Shown: positions 23,310 through 32,822 of the stretch, piece after piece | Position numbering within the stretch: position 1 is the first letter of the stretch | Layout of the letters: each line of letters opens with the position of its first letter | Source: Modestobacter sp. DSM 44400 | GTDB taxonomy: Bacteria; Actinomycetota; Actinomycetes; Mycobacteriales; Geodermatophilaceae | Assembly (NCBI RefSeq): GCF_900107175.1 | Contig: NZ_FNOZ01000030.1 | Coordinates: forward strand, 1-50,586 | DNA: 50,586 nucleotides | Direction of reading: 5' to 3' | The notes under the pieces: model-generated | Seen by the model: the letters and a program-made list of their open reading frames with translations, nothing else | Told to the model about the DNA's origin: nothing | Database searches by the model: none | Translations under genes and position numbers: made by a program

Positions 23310-25697
23310 GTGGCACTGGCTCTGTACCGGAAGTACCGCCCGGCGACCTTCGCCGAGGTGGTCGGTCAGGAGCACGTCACATCGCCCCTGGTCAACGCCA
23401 TCGACAAGGGGCGGATCAACCACGCCTACCTGTTCAGCGGCCCGCGCGGCTGTGGGAAGACGTCGTCGGCGCGCATCCTCGCCCGGTCGTTGAACTGCGT
23501 GCAGGGCCCGACGTCCACCCCGTGCGGCGTGTGCCCCTCCTGCGTGGCGCTGGCGCCCGACGGCCCCGGGTCGCTGGACGTGATGGAGATCGACGCGGCC
23601 AGCCACGGCGGTGTCGACGACGCCCGCGAGCTGCGGGAGCGCGCGTTCTTCGCGCCGGTCAACAGCCGCTACAAGGTCTACATCGTCGACGAGGCGCACA
23701 TGGTCACCACGCAGGGCTTCAACGCCCTGCTCAAGGTGGTCGAGGAGCCGCCGGAGTTCCTGGTCTTCGTCTTCGCCACCACCGAGCCGGACAAGGTCCT
23801 GCCGACCATCCGCTCGCGCACCCACCACTACCCGTTCCGGCTGGTACCCCCGAGCACGCTGCGCGGCCTGCTGGAGAAGACCTGCGCCGCCGAGGGCGTG
23901 ACGGTCGAGCCGACCGTCTTCCCGCTGGTGGTGCGTGCCGGCGGCGGTTCGGTGCGTGACTCGCTGTCCATCCTCGACCAGTTACTGGCCGGCGCCGGCC
24001 CCGAGGGGGTCACCTACCGCAGCGCGGTCGGCCTGCTGGGCGTTACCGACGACGCGCTGCTCGACGAGACCGTCGACGCGCTGGCCGCCTCGGACGCGCC
24101 GGGGGTCTTCCGGGCTGTCGACCGGGTCGTCGAGGCCGGTCACGACCCGCGCCGGTTCGCCACCGACCTGCTCGACCGGCTCCGTGACCTGATCGTGCTC
24201 GACGCCGTTCCGGAGGCCGGGGGCAACGGGCTCCTCGACAGCCCGCCCGACCGGATGGACGTGATGAGCCGACAGGCGCAGGCGCTCGGCGCCGCAACCT
24301 TGTCCCGGCTGGCCGACACGGTCCACGAGGGCCTGACGGAGATGCGCGGGACGACGGCGCCCCGGCTGCTCCTGGAGCTCGTCTGCGCCCGGATGCTGCT
24401 GCCCGGTGTCGACGGCTCGGCCGTGGCTACCCTCCAGCGCCTCGAACGGCTCGAGCGGCGGATGTCGATCGCCGGTGAGCACGCCGGCCGGCCGCTGTCG
24501 GAGATCGCGGCGCCCGCGCCCGCGCCGGCGGCCCGTCCGGCCCTCGACCCAACCCCCGCCCCGGCTCCGGCCCCCGCGCGGACGCCGGCTCCCGGCCCAA
24601 CCCCCGCCCCCATCCCCGCTCCGGCCCCCGCGCGGACGCCCGAGCCCGCAGCCGACCGGCCGGGGGAGTCGGCGGCCGCGGCCGCGGCGCGCAAGGCCTA
24701 CGTGCGCCCGTCGCAGACACGCTCGGGCGCCGAGCCGACACCGTCCGCACCCGCCGCAGCGCCAGCTGCCGAGGGCGTCGACGGCTGGCCGACCACTGCC
24801 CGCCCCGGCGCGATGGCCGCGGCCGCAGCCCCGGCCGCAGCCCCCGCCCCCACCGCCCCGACGGACACCCCGGTGCCTGCGACCGCCGACGACGACTGGC
24901 CGGCGACCGTGCCGCCGGGCTCCGCCGCGGCCGGTCCGCCTGCCGCGGCTCCGCCGGCGGCGGCCCCGCCGGCGGCGCAGGAGCCCGTGCCCGCGCAGCA
25001 GCCGGCCCGCGGTCCCGCCGTCGCCGCCGGCGAGCCGGAGATCCCGCTGCCGCCCGAACCCGACGACGACGAGGACTGGCCGCGGACCACGCGTTCCTCG
25101 GCGTCCTCCCCGGCTGCCGGGCGACCGGCACCGGCACCTCGGGCCGCGGCAGAACACTCCCCGGCGCCCCGCGGCGGGGAGCCGACCCCGCTGGTGTCGG
25201 CCGATCCCGAGCCGGCCGCTGCCGACGGTGCGCTCACCACCGCCGACGTGCGCCGGATCTGGCCCGAGCTGCTGTCGGTCGTGAAGCGGCACAAGCGCAC
25301 GACTGAGGCGCTGCTGAAGAGTGCGCAGGTGCACGACCTGACCAACGGCACGCTCACCCTGGCGGCAACATCCCCGGCGCTGGCCAAGATGCTCGGGGAC
25401 GACCTGAACAGGGACATCGTCCGGCAGGCGCTGGAGGAGCTGCTCGGCGTCCGGTGGAAGGTGCAGGCCGTCGTCGACACCCCCGGCCGGCCGGCCCCGG
25501 GCACGCCGCCGCCCAGTCCGGAGGCGGCCCGCGCGGCGACCCGCGCTGCGGAGACCGCCGAGGCCGACGAACTGCTGGCCGAGCGGGCCGCCGACGTCGC
25601 GGACGGCGGTGGCGACGCAGCCCCGGCGCTGGACGCCGAGCAGGCCGCGCTTCAGCTGCTGCGCACCCAGCTCGGCGCCCGCCCGATCGACAGCTGA
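23310..25697 (+). CDS. dnaX: DNA polymerase III subunit gamma/tau
   Basis: 795 residues, clamp-loader ATPase. LALYRKYRPATFAEVVGQEH opens the AAA+ domain. Walker A is GPRGCGKTSSA (~45-55), then the zinc module with NCVQGPTSTPCGVCPSC, the Walker B/sensor region VDEAHMVTTQGFNALLKVVE, and the Arg-finger region TTEPDKVLPTIRSR. After the collar domain (~250-375) comes a ~250-residue Pro/Ala-rich low-complexity linker, then a tau-like C-terminus (LTTADVRRIWPELLSVVKRH onward). No A-rich slippery site is seen, so a gamma form by frameshifting is not expected. GTG at 23310, with TAACCT 8 nt upstream. Confidence 0.93.
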   Translation: MALALYRKYRPATFAEVVGQEHVTSPLVNAIDKGRINHAYLFSGPRGCGKTSSARILARSLNCVQGPTSTPCGVCPSCVALAPDGPGSLDVMEIDAASHGGVDDARELRERAFFAPVNSRYKVYIVDEAHMVTTQGFNALLKVVEEPPEFLVFVFATTEPDKVLPTIRSRTHHYPFRLVPPSTLRGLLEKTCAAEGVTVEPTVFPLVVRAGGGSVRDSLSILDQLLAGAGPEGVTYRSAVGLLGVTDDALLDETVDALAASDAPGVFRAVDRVVEAGHDPRRFATDLLDRLRDLIVLDAVPEAGGNGLLDSPPDRMDVMSRQAQALGAATLSRLADTVHEGLTEMRGTTAPRLLLELVCARMLLPGVDGSAVATLQRLERLERRMSIAGEHAGRPLSEIAAPAPAPAARPALDPTPAPAPAPARTPAPGPTPAPIPAPAPARTPEPAADRPGESAAAAAARKAYVRPSQTRSGAEPTPSAPAAAPAAEGVDGWPTTARPGAMAAAAAPAAAPAPTAPTDTPVPATADDDWPATVPPGSAAAGPPAAAPPAAAPPAAQEPVPAQQPARGPAVAAGEPEIPLPPEPDDDEDWPRTTRSSASSPAAGRPAPAPRAAAEHSPAPRGGEPTPLVSADPEPAAADGALTTADVRRIWPELLSVVKRHKRTTEALLKSAQVHDLTNGTLTLAATSPALAKMLGDDLNRDIVRQALEELLGVRWKVQAVVDTPGRPAPGTPPPSPEAARAATRAAETAEADELLAERAADVADGGGDAAPALDAEQAALQLLRTQLGARPIDS

Positions 25698-25712
25698 GGC
25701 GCCGCCTCGATC

Positions 25713-25773
25713 GTCGAGTGACACCGGAACGTGGATCCGAACAGTGTCCGTCCACCCTGTCGTGCCACTCGAC
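25713..25773. terminator. inverted repeat between dnaX and the converging HAD gene
   Basis: GTCGAGTG (25713-25720) pairs with CACTCGAC (25766-25773), and the intervening 45 bases carry further short pairings (GTGGA/TCCAC). Position between converging genes suggests transcription termination in both directions. Confidence 0.45.
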
Positions 25774-25796
25774 GCCGGGCGGCCCGTCCGGGCGGC

Positions 25797-26423
25797 TCAT
25801 TGCCGGGCGGCGAGCCACCGGTGGACGAGCTCGGCGGCCGCCGGCAGGTCGGGGACCACGACGTCTGCCGCGGCCAGCTCCTCGGCGCGATGTGTCGCGG
25901 CGACGGCGAGGACTCGCATGGTGGCCGCCCGGGCGGCCGCCACTCCAGCGGGGGAGTCCTCCACCACCAGGGCAGCGCGCGGGGCTACCTGGAGGCGGCG
26001 CGCCGCGCGCAGGAAGCACTCAGGATCGGGCTTGCCGGCGTCGACGTCCTCGCCACCCACCAGCACGTCGGGCAGCGGCAGCCCGTTGCGCAGGAAACGC
26101 TCGCGGGTCGCGGAGCCGGAGCCGCTCGTCACGACCGCCCAACGGCCGACGGGCAGCCCGTCCAGCAGGTCAGCGGCTCCCGCGAACGCCCGGAACTGCG
26201 GCTCGGCCCCGACGACGAGCCGGTCCAGGACGAGGCGCTCGACGGTGGGGTCCAGGTGGGCCGCAACGTCCCGAACCGTCTCCTCGGGCCGCCGTCCATG
26301 GATCGCCGTCCAGACGGTGTCGGCGTCCAGCGCGTGGGTGGCGGCCCACGCGCCCCACACCGTCCGGTAGGCAGCCCAGGAGTCGATGAGCACGCCATCG
26401 ACGTCGAAGAGCACCACGGTCAT
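25797..26423 (-). CDS. HAD-family phosphatase (beta-phosphoglucomutase/phosphoglycolate-phosphatase type)
   Basis: 208 residues. Motif [15 protein letters not shown] has both catalytic Asp residues. A helical cap follows ([14 protein letters not shown]...), then motif [22 protein letters not shown], motif III Lys in [20 protein letters not shown] and motif [19 protein letters not shown]. The cap and GKPDPECFL pattern are those of sugar-phosphate phosphatases. The exact substrate cannot be read from the sequence. The ATG at 26423 directly precedes the DxD strand; the start at 26462 would add 13 unlikely residues. Converges on dnaX. Confidence 0.85.
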   Translation of the reverse strand: MTVVLFDVDGVLIDSWAAYRTVWGAWAATHALDADTVWTAIHGRRPEETVRDVAAHLDPTVERLVLDRLVVGAEPQFRAFAGAADLLDGLPVGRWAVVTSGSGSATRERFLRNGLPLPDVLVGGEDVDAGKPDPECFLRAARRLQVAPRAALVVEDSPAGVAAARAATMRVLAVAATHRAEELAAADVVVPDLPAAAELVHRWLAARQ

Positions 26424-26488
26424 GGGCCCACCCTGCGGCATGTCCGGGAACTTGGCGCCCACGTCCGCACGGGTCCGCGCCGAGCACC

Positions 26489-26494
26489 TACTCT
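26489..26494 (+). promoter_or_regulatory. TAnnnT -10 box implying a leaderless ybaB mRNA
   Basis: TACTCT (26489-26494) is followed by 6 nt and then the ATG at 26501, the same geometry as at 16233, 40112 and 49680. No ribosome-binding site precedes the start. Confidence 0.55.
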
Positions 26495-26500
26495 CGGGGC

Positions 26501-26842
26501 ATGGGACCCGGAGGCCAGCCAGACATGGCGCAGCTGATGAAGGCCGCGCAAGAGATGCAGCAGCAGCTGGCTGCCGCCCAGGCCGAACTCGCCGCGGCCG
26601 AGGTGACCGGCTCGGCCGGCGGTGGCCTGGTCACCGCCACGATGACGGGCAGTGGTGAGCTGACCGCGCTGACCATCGCCCCGGACGCCGTCGACCCCGA
26701 CGACATCGAGACCCTGCAGGACCTCGTGGTCGCCGCCGTCCGGGACGCCCACCGTGCCGTGGGGGAGCTGGCCGCGAACGCGATGGGCCCGCTGGCCGGC
26801 GGCCTCGGTGGCGGCGGCGCGCTGGGGCTGCCCGGCTTCTGA
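26501..26842 (+). CDS. YbaB/EbfC nucleoid-associated protein
   Basis: 113 residues. N-terminal helix with [20 protein letters not shown], then the beta hairpin [20 protein letters not shown] and [20 protein letters not shown], then the C-terminal helix [20 protein letters not shown] and a Gly-rich tail. The family forms tweezer-like dimers that bind DNA. The position directly upstream of recR (dnaX-ybaB-recR) is conserved widely. The stop is 64 bp before recR. Confidence 0.92.
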   Translation: MGPGGQPDMAQLMKAAQEMQQQLAAAQAELAAAEVTGSAGGGLVTATMTGSGELTALTIAPDAVDPDDIETLQDLVVAAVRDAHRAVGELAANAMGPLAGGLGGGGALGLPGF

Positions 26843-26906
26843 TCCACCCCCGGCGGCCGGCCGGAGCGTTCCGCGCCCCGGCCGCCGCCCCTCGACGAGG
26901 AGCACC

Positions 26907-27506
26907 GTGTACGAGGGCGCTGTCCAGGACCTGATCGACGAGCTCGGCCGGCTGCCCGGTGTCGGGCCGAAGAGCGCGCAGCGCATCGCCTTCCACCTGC
27001 TGGCTTCCGAGTCCGCTGACGTGACCCGACTGGTCGCCGCGCTCCAGCGGGTCCAGGCCGAGGTCCGCTTCTGCACCATCTGCTTCAACGTCGCCGAGGC
27101 CGAGCAGTGCCGCATCTGCCGCGATCCGCGCCGCTCGCTGGACGTCATCTGCGTCGTGGAGGAGCCCAAGGACGTCGTGGCGATCGAGCGCACCCGGGAG
27201 TTCAAGGGCCGCTACCACGTCCTGGGCGGGGCGATCAGCCCCATCGAGGGTATCGGCCCGGACGACCTGCGGGTCAAGGAGCTGATGACCCGGCTGATGA
27301 ACGGCCAGGTCACCGAGCTGATCATCGCCACCGACCCGAACCTGGAGGGTGAGGCGACCGCGGCCTACCTCGCCCGGCTGGTCGGCCCGATGGGCCTGGC
27401 CGTCTCCCGGCTGGCCAGCGGGCTGCCGGTCGGCGGCGACCTGGAGTACGCCGACGAGGTCACCCTCGGTCGGGCCTTCGAGGGCCGCCGCCGCATCGAC
27501 GCCTGA
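26907..27506 (+). CDS. recR: recombination protein RecR
   Basis: 199 residues. The N-terminal helix-hairpin-helix [20 protein letters not shown] binds DNA. The zinc finger is [16 protein letters not shown] (~56-71). The Toprim domain ([55 protein letters not shown]) follows, then a Walker-B-like C-terminal segment ([18 protein letters not shown]). RecR works with RecO (and RecF) to load RecA on SSB-coated gaps. GTG at 26907 with GAGGAG 5 nt upstream. Confidence 0.95.
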   Translation: MYEGAVQDLIDELGRLPGVGPKSAQRIAFHLLASESADVTRLVAALQRVQAEVRFCTICFNVAEAEQCRICRDPRRSLDVICVVEEPKDVVAIERTREFKGRYHVLGGAISPIEGIGPDDLRVKELMTRLMNGQVTELIIATDPNLEGEATAAYLARLVGPMGLAVSRLASGLPVGGDLEYADEVTLGRAFEGRRRIDA

Positions 27507-27573
27507 GCTGCGGTTCTGCGGCCGCTGTCCGTGACGTGGAATCACACGCCTGAAATCCACGCCAAGCAGGCAT

Positions 27574-27816
27574 TTGGTTGGCGCGAGTGGGTTGATCCGT
27601 GACCTGGCGCAGTCCCTCATCGCCTATCCGTACGTCGACGTCTCGAGGACGGCGGCGCGTTTGCAGAGTTTCTTCCAGACCGTCCACAAGGCCGTGGCCC
27701 GGCTGGTGGAACTGGGCATCCTCCGCGAGAGAACGGCGCGATCATACGGACGTCTCTTCGAGGCTCCAGCCGTGGTGCGAGTCCTGACCGCTCGGGACGT
27801 CCCAGCCTCGCCCTGA
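27574..27816 (+). pseudogene. C-terminal remnant of a Fic-family protein
   Basis: An 80-codon open frame resembling only the C-terminal winged-helix end of Fic proteins: LIRDLAQSLIAYPYVDVSRT, VHKAVARLVELGILRERTAR, then the (R/Y)xRLFEAPAVV ending. The catalytic HPFxxGNG Fic motif and everything upstream are missing; recR ends 67 bp before. It could be expressed as an orphan HTH peptide, but a decayed AMPylator gene is the simpler reading. Confidence 0.55.
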
Positions 27817-27993
27817 AGCTCGAGTGCAAGGCGAGCGGCGCAGGTCTCGATCCGGTGACGATGGAGACCCCGATCACATCACGGTCACGACCCGCCCCTA
27901 GTGTCGCTCACCGCGCCCGTGATCCTCTCGTCCACGGGTGGCCCGGCTCCAGATCGTCCGGCCCCGCGTGGCCGAGAAGGCAGGTCTTCCGCG
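27817..27993. other. spacer and probable promoter region of the importer operon
   Basis: Contains no gene. TAGTGT at 27899-27904 fits the -10 pattern; no clear -35 or operator is visible. The long leader (~85 nt) before the ATG at 27994 contains no obvious riboswitch. Confidence 0.3.
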
Positions 27994-29697
27994 ATGCGAC
28001 GTCGTTCCCCCACCCGCGTGCTGGCCGCCTCGGCGGCCGCCCTCACCGCCCTGACGATGGCCGCCTGCGCCTCCAGTGACCGGAATGCCGCCGACGAGGG
28101 GGGCAGCAGCGCCAGCGGTGGCACCCTCGTCTTCGGGGCCGCGGGCGACCCGGCGATGCTCGACCCGGCCTTCGGCAGCGACGGGGAGACCTTCCGCATC
28201 TCGCGGCAGATCTTCGACGGCCTGCTCACCACCAAGCCCGGCTCGGCCGACCTGGCCCCATCGCTGGCGAAGAGCTACGACGTCTCCGGCGACGGCCTGG
28301 AGTACACGTTCCACCTGGAGGACGGCGTCACCTTCGCCGACGGCACCGACTTCAACGCCGACGCCGTCTGCGCGAACTTCGAGCGCTGGTACAACTTCAC
28401 CGGCCTGGCCCAGAGCCCGAGCGCGTCCACCTACTGGCAGGACGTCTTCGGCGGCTTCAAGGACACCCCGAACACCCCGAACATCTACAAGAGCTGCGCG
28501 GCCAGTGACGACGCGACCGCCGTCGTCACGCTCAACCAGGTGACCAGCAAGTTCCCCGCGGCGCTCACCCTGCCGAGCTTCTCGATGCAGAGCCCCACCG
28601 CCATGGAGAAGTACGACGCGGACAACCTGTCCGGCAACGACGACGCACTCACCTACCCGGCGTACGCCCTCGAGCACCCGACCGGCACCGGCCCCTTCAC
28701 GTTCGACAGCTGGGACCGCGGCAACGGCGAGGTGACCCTGGTCCGCAACGAGGACTACTGGGGCGACAAGGCCAAGCTGGACAAGATCATCTTCCGGACC
28801 ATCTCCGACGGGAACACCCGCCGCCAGGAGCTGGAGGCGGGCTCCATCGACGGGTACGACCTGGTCGCCCCCGCCGACTACGACTCGCTGGACCAGGCGG
28901 GTTTCCAGGTGCTGCCGCGTGACCCGTTCAACATCCTCTACCTGGGCATCAACGCCGGTGGCGTCGCCGGCACCTCCGCGAACCCCGCCCTGCAGGACGT
29001 ACGGGTCCGGCAGGCACTCGCCTACGCCATCGACCGCGACACGATCGTCAACTCGCTGCTGCCCGCCGGCGCGGAGAAGGCGATCGAGTTCATGCCGCCG
29101 TCCGTCGACGGCTGGACCGACGACGTCACCACCTACGACTACGACCCGGCCAAGGCGCGTCAGCTGCTGACCGAGGCCGGTGCGCTCAACATGAAGCTGC
29201 GGTTCTACTACCCGACCGACGTCAGCCGCCCGTACCTGCCGGACCCGGCCGCGATGTTCCAGGTCATCAGCAAGAATCTCACCGACGCCGGTTTCACCAT
29301 CGAGGCCGTGTCGCTGCCGTGGAGCCCGGACTACCTCAACGCCGTCCAGGCCGGGCAGGCCGACATCCACCTCCTCGGGTGGACGGGTGACTACAACGAC
29401 GCCTACAACTTCATCGGCACCTTCTTCGCGGCCAAGGCCGACGGTGCGGCGAAGGCCGAGTTCGGTGCCTTCCGCGACCAGGGCATATTCGACGCCCTGG
29501 CCAAGGCGGACGGCGCGCCCGACGCAGAGACCCGTACGGTCGACTACCAGGAGGCCAACCGGCTGATCATGGACTACCTGCCGGGGGTCCCGATCTCGCA
29601 CTCGCCGCCGGCGCTGGTCGTCGCCGGTGACGTCGACGGGCTGGTCCCCAGCCCGCTGACCGCCGAGGACTTCGCGCCTGTCACGATCGGCAACTGA
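27994..29697 (+). CDS. ABC transporter substrate-binding lipoprotein (family 5, oligopeptide/nickel type)
   Basis: 567 residues. Sec signal with lipobox (LTALTMAAC, Cys ~27). Family 5 features: LVFGAAGDPAMLDPAFGSDG, IFDGLLTTKPGSADLAPSLA, YTFHLEDGVTFADGTDFNAD, TGTGPFTFDSWDRGNGEVTL and VRNEDYWGDKAKLDKIIFR. Later come VRQALAYAIDRDTIVNSLL and EANRLIMDYLPGVPISH. Family 5 proteins bind peptides, nickel complexes, opines or oligosaccharides outside the membrane; the ligand is not predictable. The ATG at 27994 gives the complete signal peptide. First gene of a five-gene importer operon. Confidence 0.9.
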   Translation: MRRRSPTRVLAASAAALTALTMAACASSDRNAADEGGSSASGGTLVFGAAGDPAMLDPAFGSDGETFRISRQIFDGLLTTKPGSADLAPSLAKSYDVSGDGLEYTFHLEDGVTFADGTDFNADAVCANFERWYNFTGLAQSPSASTYWQDVFGGFKDTPNTPNIYKSCAASDDATAVVTLNQVTSKFPAALTLPSFSMQSPTAMEKYDADNLSGNDDALTYPAYALEHPTGTGPFTFDSWDRGNGEVTLVRNEDYWGDKAKLDKIIFRTISDGNTRRQELEAGSIDGYDLVAPADYDSLDQAGFQVLPRDPFNILYLGINAGGVAGTSANPALQDVRVRQALAYAIDRDTIVNSLLPAGAEKAIEFMPPSVDGWTDDVTTYDYDPAKARQLLTEAGALNMKLRFYYPTDVSRPYLPDPAAMFQVISKNLTDAGFTIEAVSLPWSPDYLNAVQAGQADIHLLGWTGDYNDAYNFIGTFFAAKADGAAKAEFGAFRDQGIFDALAKADGAPDAETRTVDYQEANRLIMDYLPGVPISHSPPALVVAGDVDGLVPSPLTAEDFAPVTIGN

Positions 29698-29703
29698 CAC
29701 CTT

Positions 29704-29738
29704 CCGCCGGGGCGGCCCGTCCAGGGCCGCCCCGGCGG
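29704..29738 (+). terminator. strong 15-bp hairpin between binding protein and permease genes
   Basis: A perfect 15-bp stem (29704-29718 with 29724-29738) and a 5-nt loop, all G/C, starting 7 bp after the binding-protein stop. Not followed by Ts. It probably stabilises the 3' end of the binding-protein mRNA or partly terminates, so that binding protein exceeds permease. Confidence 0.65.
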
Positions 29739-29783
29739 GGTGTCCATCTCCGACCGGTCGACCGGAAAGGCTGACCCGAGCAC

Positions 29784-30788
29784 GTGCTCCGTTTCATCGT
29801 CCGGCGGCTCCTGCAGCTGATCCCCATCCTGCTGGGCCTGTCGGTCCTCCTCTTCGCCTGGCTGCGCGCCCTGCCTGGGGGGCCCGCCCAGGCGGCACTC
29901 GGTGAACGCGCGACGCCCGAGGACATCGCCCGGTACAACGACGCCTTCGGGCTCGACCAGCCGATCATCGTCCAGTACCTGAAGTTCCTCGGCCGAGCGC
30001 TGCGGCTTGACTTCGGCACCAGCTCCCGGACCGGCCGCGCGGTGACCACCGAGTTCCTCGAGCGGTTCCCGGGCACGGTCGAGCTCACCGTCTTCGCGAT
30101 GATCGTCGCCATCGGGATCGGCATCCCGGTCGGCTACCTGGCCGCCCGGCGGCACGGCAGCTGGATCGACTCGACCTCGGTCATCGGGTCGCTGCTCGGT
30201 GTGGCCATCCCGGTGTTCTTCCTGGCGTACATGCTCCGGCTGGTCTTCGCCGTCGACCTGGGATGGTTGCCCGGTTCAGGCCGGCAGGACGTGCGGATGG
30301 ACGCCACGCACGTGACCAACTTCTATGTCCTGGACGGCCTGCTGACCCGCGAGTGGGACGCCGCGTGGGACGCCCTGGTGCACCTGGTGCTGCCCGGCAT
30401 CGCGCTGGGCACCATCCCGCTGGCCATCATCGTGCGGATCACCCGGGCCTCCGTCCTCGACGTGGTCAACGAGGACTACGTCCGGACGGCGAACGCCAAG
30501 GGTCTGGCGAACGCGACCGTCCGGCGCCGGCACATCATCCGCAACGCTCTGCTCCCGGTCTCCACGACCATCGGGTTGCAGACCGGCCTGCTGCTGTCCG
30601 GCGCCGTCCTCACCGAGACGGTGTTCGCCTTCGGCGGGGTCGGCTCGGCCCTGCGGGAGGCGATCAGCAACCGGGACTACTCGATTCTGCAGGGCTTCAT
30701 CCTCATCCTGGCGGTGATGTACGTGCTGGTGAACCTGCTGGTCGACATCTCCTACGGGCTGCTCGACCCCCGGGTGAGGGTCCGGTGA
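29784..30788 (+). CDS. ABC transporter permease, DppB type
   Basis: 334 residues, six predicted membrane helices. The start LRFIVRRLLQLIPILLGLSV is typical of DppB/OppB, as is the large periplasmic loop with LPGGPAQAALGERATPEDIA and GLDQPIIVQYLKFLGRALRL. The ATPase-contacting EAA loop is RTANAKGLANATVRRRHIIR. Ends FILILAVMYVLVNLLVDISY. GTG at 29784 is the start; coupled to the next permease by GTGA. Confidence 0.92.
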   Translation: MLRFIVRRLLQLIPILLGLSVLLFAWLRALPGGPAQAALGERATPEDIARYNDAFGLDQPIIVQYLKFLGRALRLDFGTSSRTGRAVTTEFLERFPGTVELTVFAMIVAIGIGIPVGYLAARRHGSWIDSTSVIGSLLGVAIPVFFLAYMLRLVFAVDLGWLPGSGRQDVRMDATHVTNFYVLDGLLTREWDAAWDALVHLVLPGIALGTIPLAIIVRITRASVLDVVNEDYVRTANAKGLANATVRRRHIIRNALLPVSTTIGLQTGLLLSGAVLTETVFAFGGVGSALREAISNRDYSILQGFILILAVMYVLVNLLVDISYGLLDPRVRVR

Positions 30789-31726
30789 CGGCGGCGCTGG
30801 GCCACCGCCGGGAAAAGATCGACGCCCTCGCCGCCCGGGCCGGCCAGGTCCCCGCCGACGGCGGCGGCGTCTCGCTGACCAAGAGCGCGTTCCGCCGGCT
30901 GCGCCGCGACCCGGTGGCGATCATCGGCGCGGTCATCGTGGTCGTGTTCCTGCTGGTCGCCGCGTTCGCTCCGCTGCTGGCGCCGCGCGACCCGCTGGAG
31001 CAGGCGCTGCTGTCGCAGGTGCGCCAAGGCTCCATCCCCGGCGCGCAGGACGGTTTCCCGCTCGGGGTCGACCAGTTGGGCCGTGACGTGCTGTCCCGGC
31101 TGATCTACGGCTCGCGGCAGTCGCTGATGATCGGCGTCATCTCCACCGTGCTCGGGGCCGTGGTCGGCATGGCGCTGGGCGTGCTCGCCGGGGCATTCGG
31201 GGGCTGGGCCGACACCCTGGTCATGCGGTTCGTCGACATCCTGCTGTCGATCCCCGGCCTGCTGATGGCGATCAGCATCTCGGTACTGCTCGGGCAGAAC
31301 CAGTACGCCCTGATGATCGCCATCGCGGTCACCCAGGTGCCGGTGTTCGCCCGCCTGCTGCGGGGCTCGATGCTCGCCCAGCGCGACAGCGACTACGCCC
31401 TCGCCACCAAGGCACTGGGTGTGAAACGCAGCCGGATCGTCTTCACGCACGTGCTGCCCAACTCGCTGTCCCCGGTGATCGTGCAGGGCACGCTGTCGCT
31501 GGCCACCGCGATCATCGAGGCCGCGGCGCTGAGCTTCCTGGGCCTGGGTGACCCGGACATCAGCCGGCCCGAATGGGGCGCGATGCTGGCCAGCGCCCAG
31601 GCCGTGCTGTCCTTCCGGCCGCAGCTGGCCATCTACCCGGCGCTGTGCATCATCGTCGTGGCGCTGGGCTTCACCCTGCTGGGCGAGTCGTTGCGCGAGG
31701 CCCTGGACCCCAAGTTCCGCCGATGA
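30785..31726 (+). CDS. ABC transporter permease, DppC type
   Basis: 313 residues. The N-terminal cytoplasmic segment ends in SAFRRLRRDPVAIIGAVIVV (OppC_N module). Then come PLGVDQLGRDVLSRLIYGSR, the membrane core with FVDILLSIPGLLMAISISVL, the EAA loop YALATKALGVKRSRIVFTHV, and AALSFLGLGDPDISRPEWGA, a hallmark of DppC/NikC. Pairs with the upstream permease. GTG at 30785 in a 4-nt overlap. Confidence 0.92.
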   Translation: MTAALGHRREKIDALAARAGQVPADGGGVSLTKSAFRRLRRDPVAIIGAVIVVVFLLVAAFAPLLAPRDPLEQALLSQVRQGSIPGAQDGFPLGVDQLGRDVLSRLIYGSRQSLMIGVISTVLGAVVGMALGVLAGAFGGWADTLVMRFVDILLSIPGLLMAISISVLLGQNQYALMIAIAVTQVPVFARLLRGSMLAQRDSDYALATKALGVKRSRIVFTHVLPNSLSPVIVQGTLSLATAIIEAAALSFLGLGDPDISRPEWGAMLASAQAVLSFRPQLAIYPALCIIVVALGFTLLGESLREALDPKFRR

Positions 31727-31748
31727 GGCCGGCCGAGAGGAGTGATCA

Positions 31749-32822
31749 GTGAGCACCGCGTTCAGCGCCGGCATCCGCACCGCGCTGGCCGGGCAGGCCC
31801 CGGTGCTGGAGGTCGAGGAGCTCTCGGTGCGCTTCACCCGCCGCGGTGAGGCCGGCACCCAGGCCGTCGACGGCGTCAGCTTCTCGGTGGCGCCGGGGGA
31901 GACGATCGGCCTGGTGGGCGAGTCCGGCTGTGGGAAGTCGGTGACCTCGCTGGCGGTCATGGGTCTGCTGCCCGGCCGCGGCGTGCAGGTCGGCGGCTCG
32001 GTACGGCTCGACGGCCAGGAGCTGGTCGGTGCCGGCGACCGGACGCTGCGCAAGCTGCGCGGCGCCGACATGGCCATGGTCTTCCAGGACCCCCTCTCCT
32101 CGCTCAACCCGACCGTGACCATCGGCGTCCAAGTCACCGAGGTGCTGCGCCAGCACCGGGGCATGAACGGCAAGGAGGCCACCGAGGAGGCGGCCGACCT
32201 GCTGGACCGGGTGGGCATCCCGGACCCCCGCCGCCGCCTCGGGGAGTACCCGCACCAGCTCTCCGGCGGCATGCGGCAGCGGGCGCTGATCGCCATGTCG
32301 CTGGCCTGCTCGCCGCGGCTGCTGATCGCCGACGAACCGACGACGGCCCTCGACGTCACCATCCAGGCGCAGATCCTGGAGCTGCTGCGCGAGCTCGTGC
32401 AGGGCTCCGGGACGGCGCTGGTGATGATCACCCACGACCTGGGCGTTGTCGCCGGGCTGTGCGACCGGGTGCACGTCATGTACGCCGGCAAGATCATCGA
32501 GACCGCTGAGCGGCGCGACCTGTTCGCCCGGCCCCGGCATCCCTACACCGGGGGCCTGCTCGCGTCGGTCCCGCGGTTGGACACCCCCCGCGGCACCGCG
32601 CTCACACCGATCCGCGGATCGGCCCGGGACGCCATCCCGTGGGCGCAGGGCTGCGCCTTCGCCCCGCGCTGCGACTCCGGCCAGGACGACTGCCTCACCG
32701 AGGTGGCCGGCACCACCGTGCCACTGGAGGACGACGGCCCCGGGCGCGAGCTGCGCTGCCGCCACCCGCTGGCGACGGCTCCCGTCGCCGGCTCGCCGAC
32801 CACCTCCGGAGCCGACCGATGA
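31749..32822 (+). CDS. ABC transporter ATP-binding protein, DppD type
   Basis: 357 residues. Walker A GESGCGKS (in [20 protein letters not shown]), Q-loop [20 protein letters not shown], signature [20 protein letters not shown], Walker [15 protein letters not shown] and H-loop [20 protein letters not shown]. The C-terminal oligopeptide-transporter extension has the Cys-containing [18 protein letters not shown], as in DppD/OppD. GTG at 31749 after AGAGGAG. It ends in an ATGA overlap with the second ATPase. Confidence 0.93.
   Translation: MSTAFSAGIRTALAGQAPVLEVEELSVRFTRRGEAGTQAVDGVSFSVAPGETIGLVGESGCGKSVTSLAVMGLLPGRGVQVGGSVRLDGQELVGAGDRTLRKLRGADMAMVFQDPLSSLNPTVTIGVQVTEVLRQHRGMNGKEATEEAADLLDRVGIPDPRRRLGEYPHQLSGGMRQRALIAMSLACSPRLLIADEPTTALDVTIQAQILELLRELVQGSGTALVMITHDLGVVAGLCDRVHVMYAGKIIETAERRDLFARPRHPYTGGLLASVPRLDTPRGTALTPIRGSARDAIPWAQGCAFAPRCDSGQDDCLTEVAGTTVPLEDDGPGRELRCRHPLATAPVAGSPTTSGADR

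Noticed and set aside
24500-25100. Repeat array (possible CRISPR or tandem repeat) in dnaX
   Set aside because: It is Pro/Ala codon-rich linker of irregular period, in frame throughout, with no spacer-repeat structure.
23310-25697. Programmed frameshift site producing a short DnaX gamma form
   Set aside because: No A-rich slippery heptamer or downstream stimulator could be seen in the GC-rich linker.
27898-29700. 600-codon minus-strand frame opposite the substrate-binding protein
   Set aside because: Composition typical of an antisense frame (Val/Gly/Asp/Arg-rich), while the plus strand has a lipobox and family 5 motifs.
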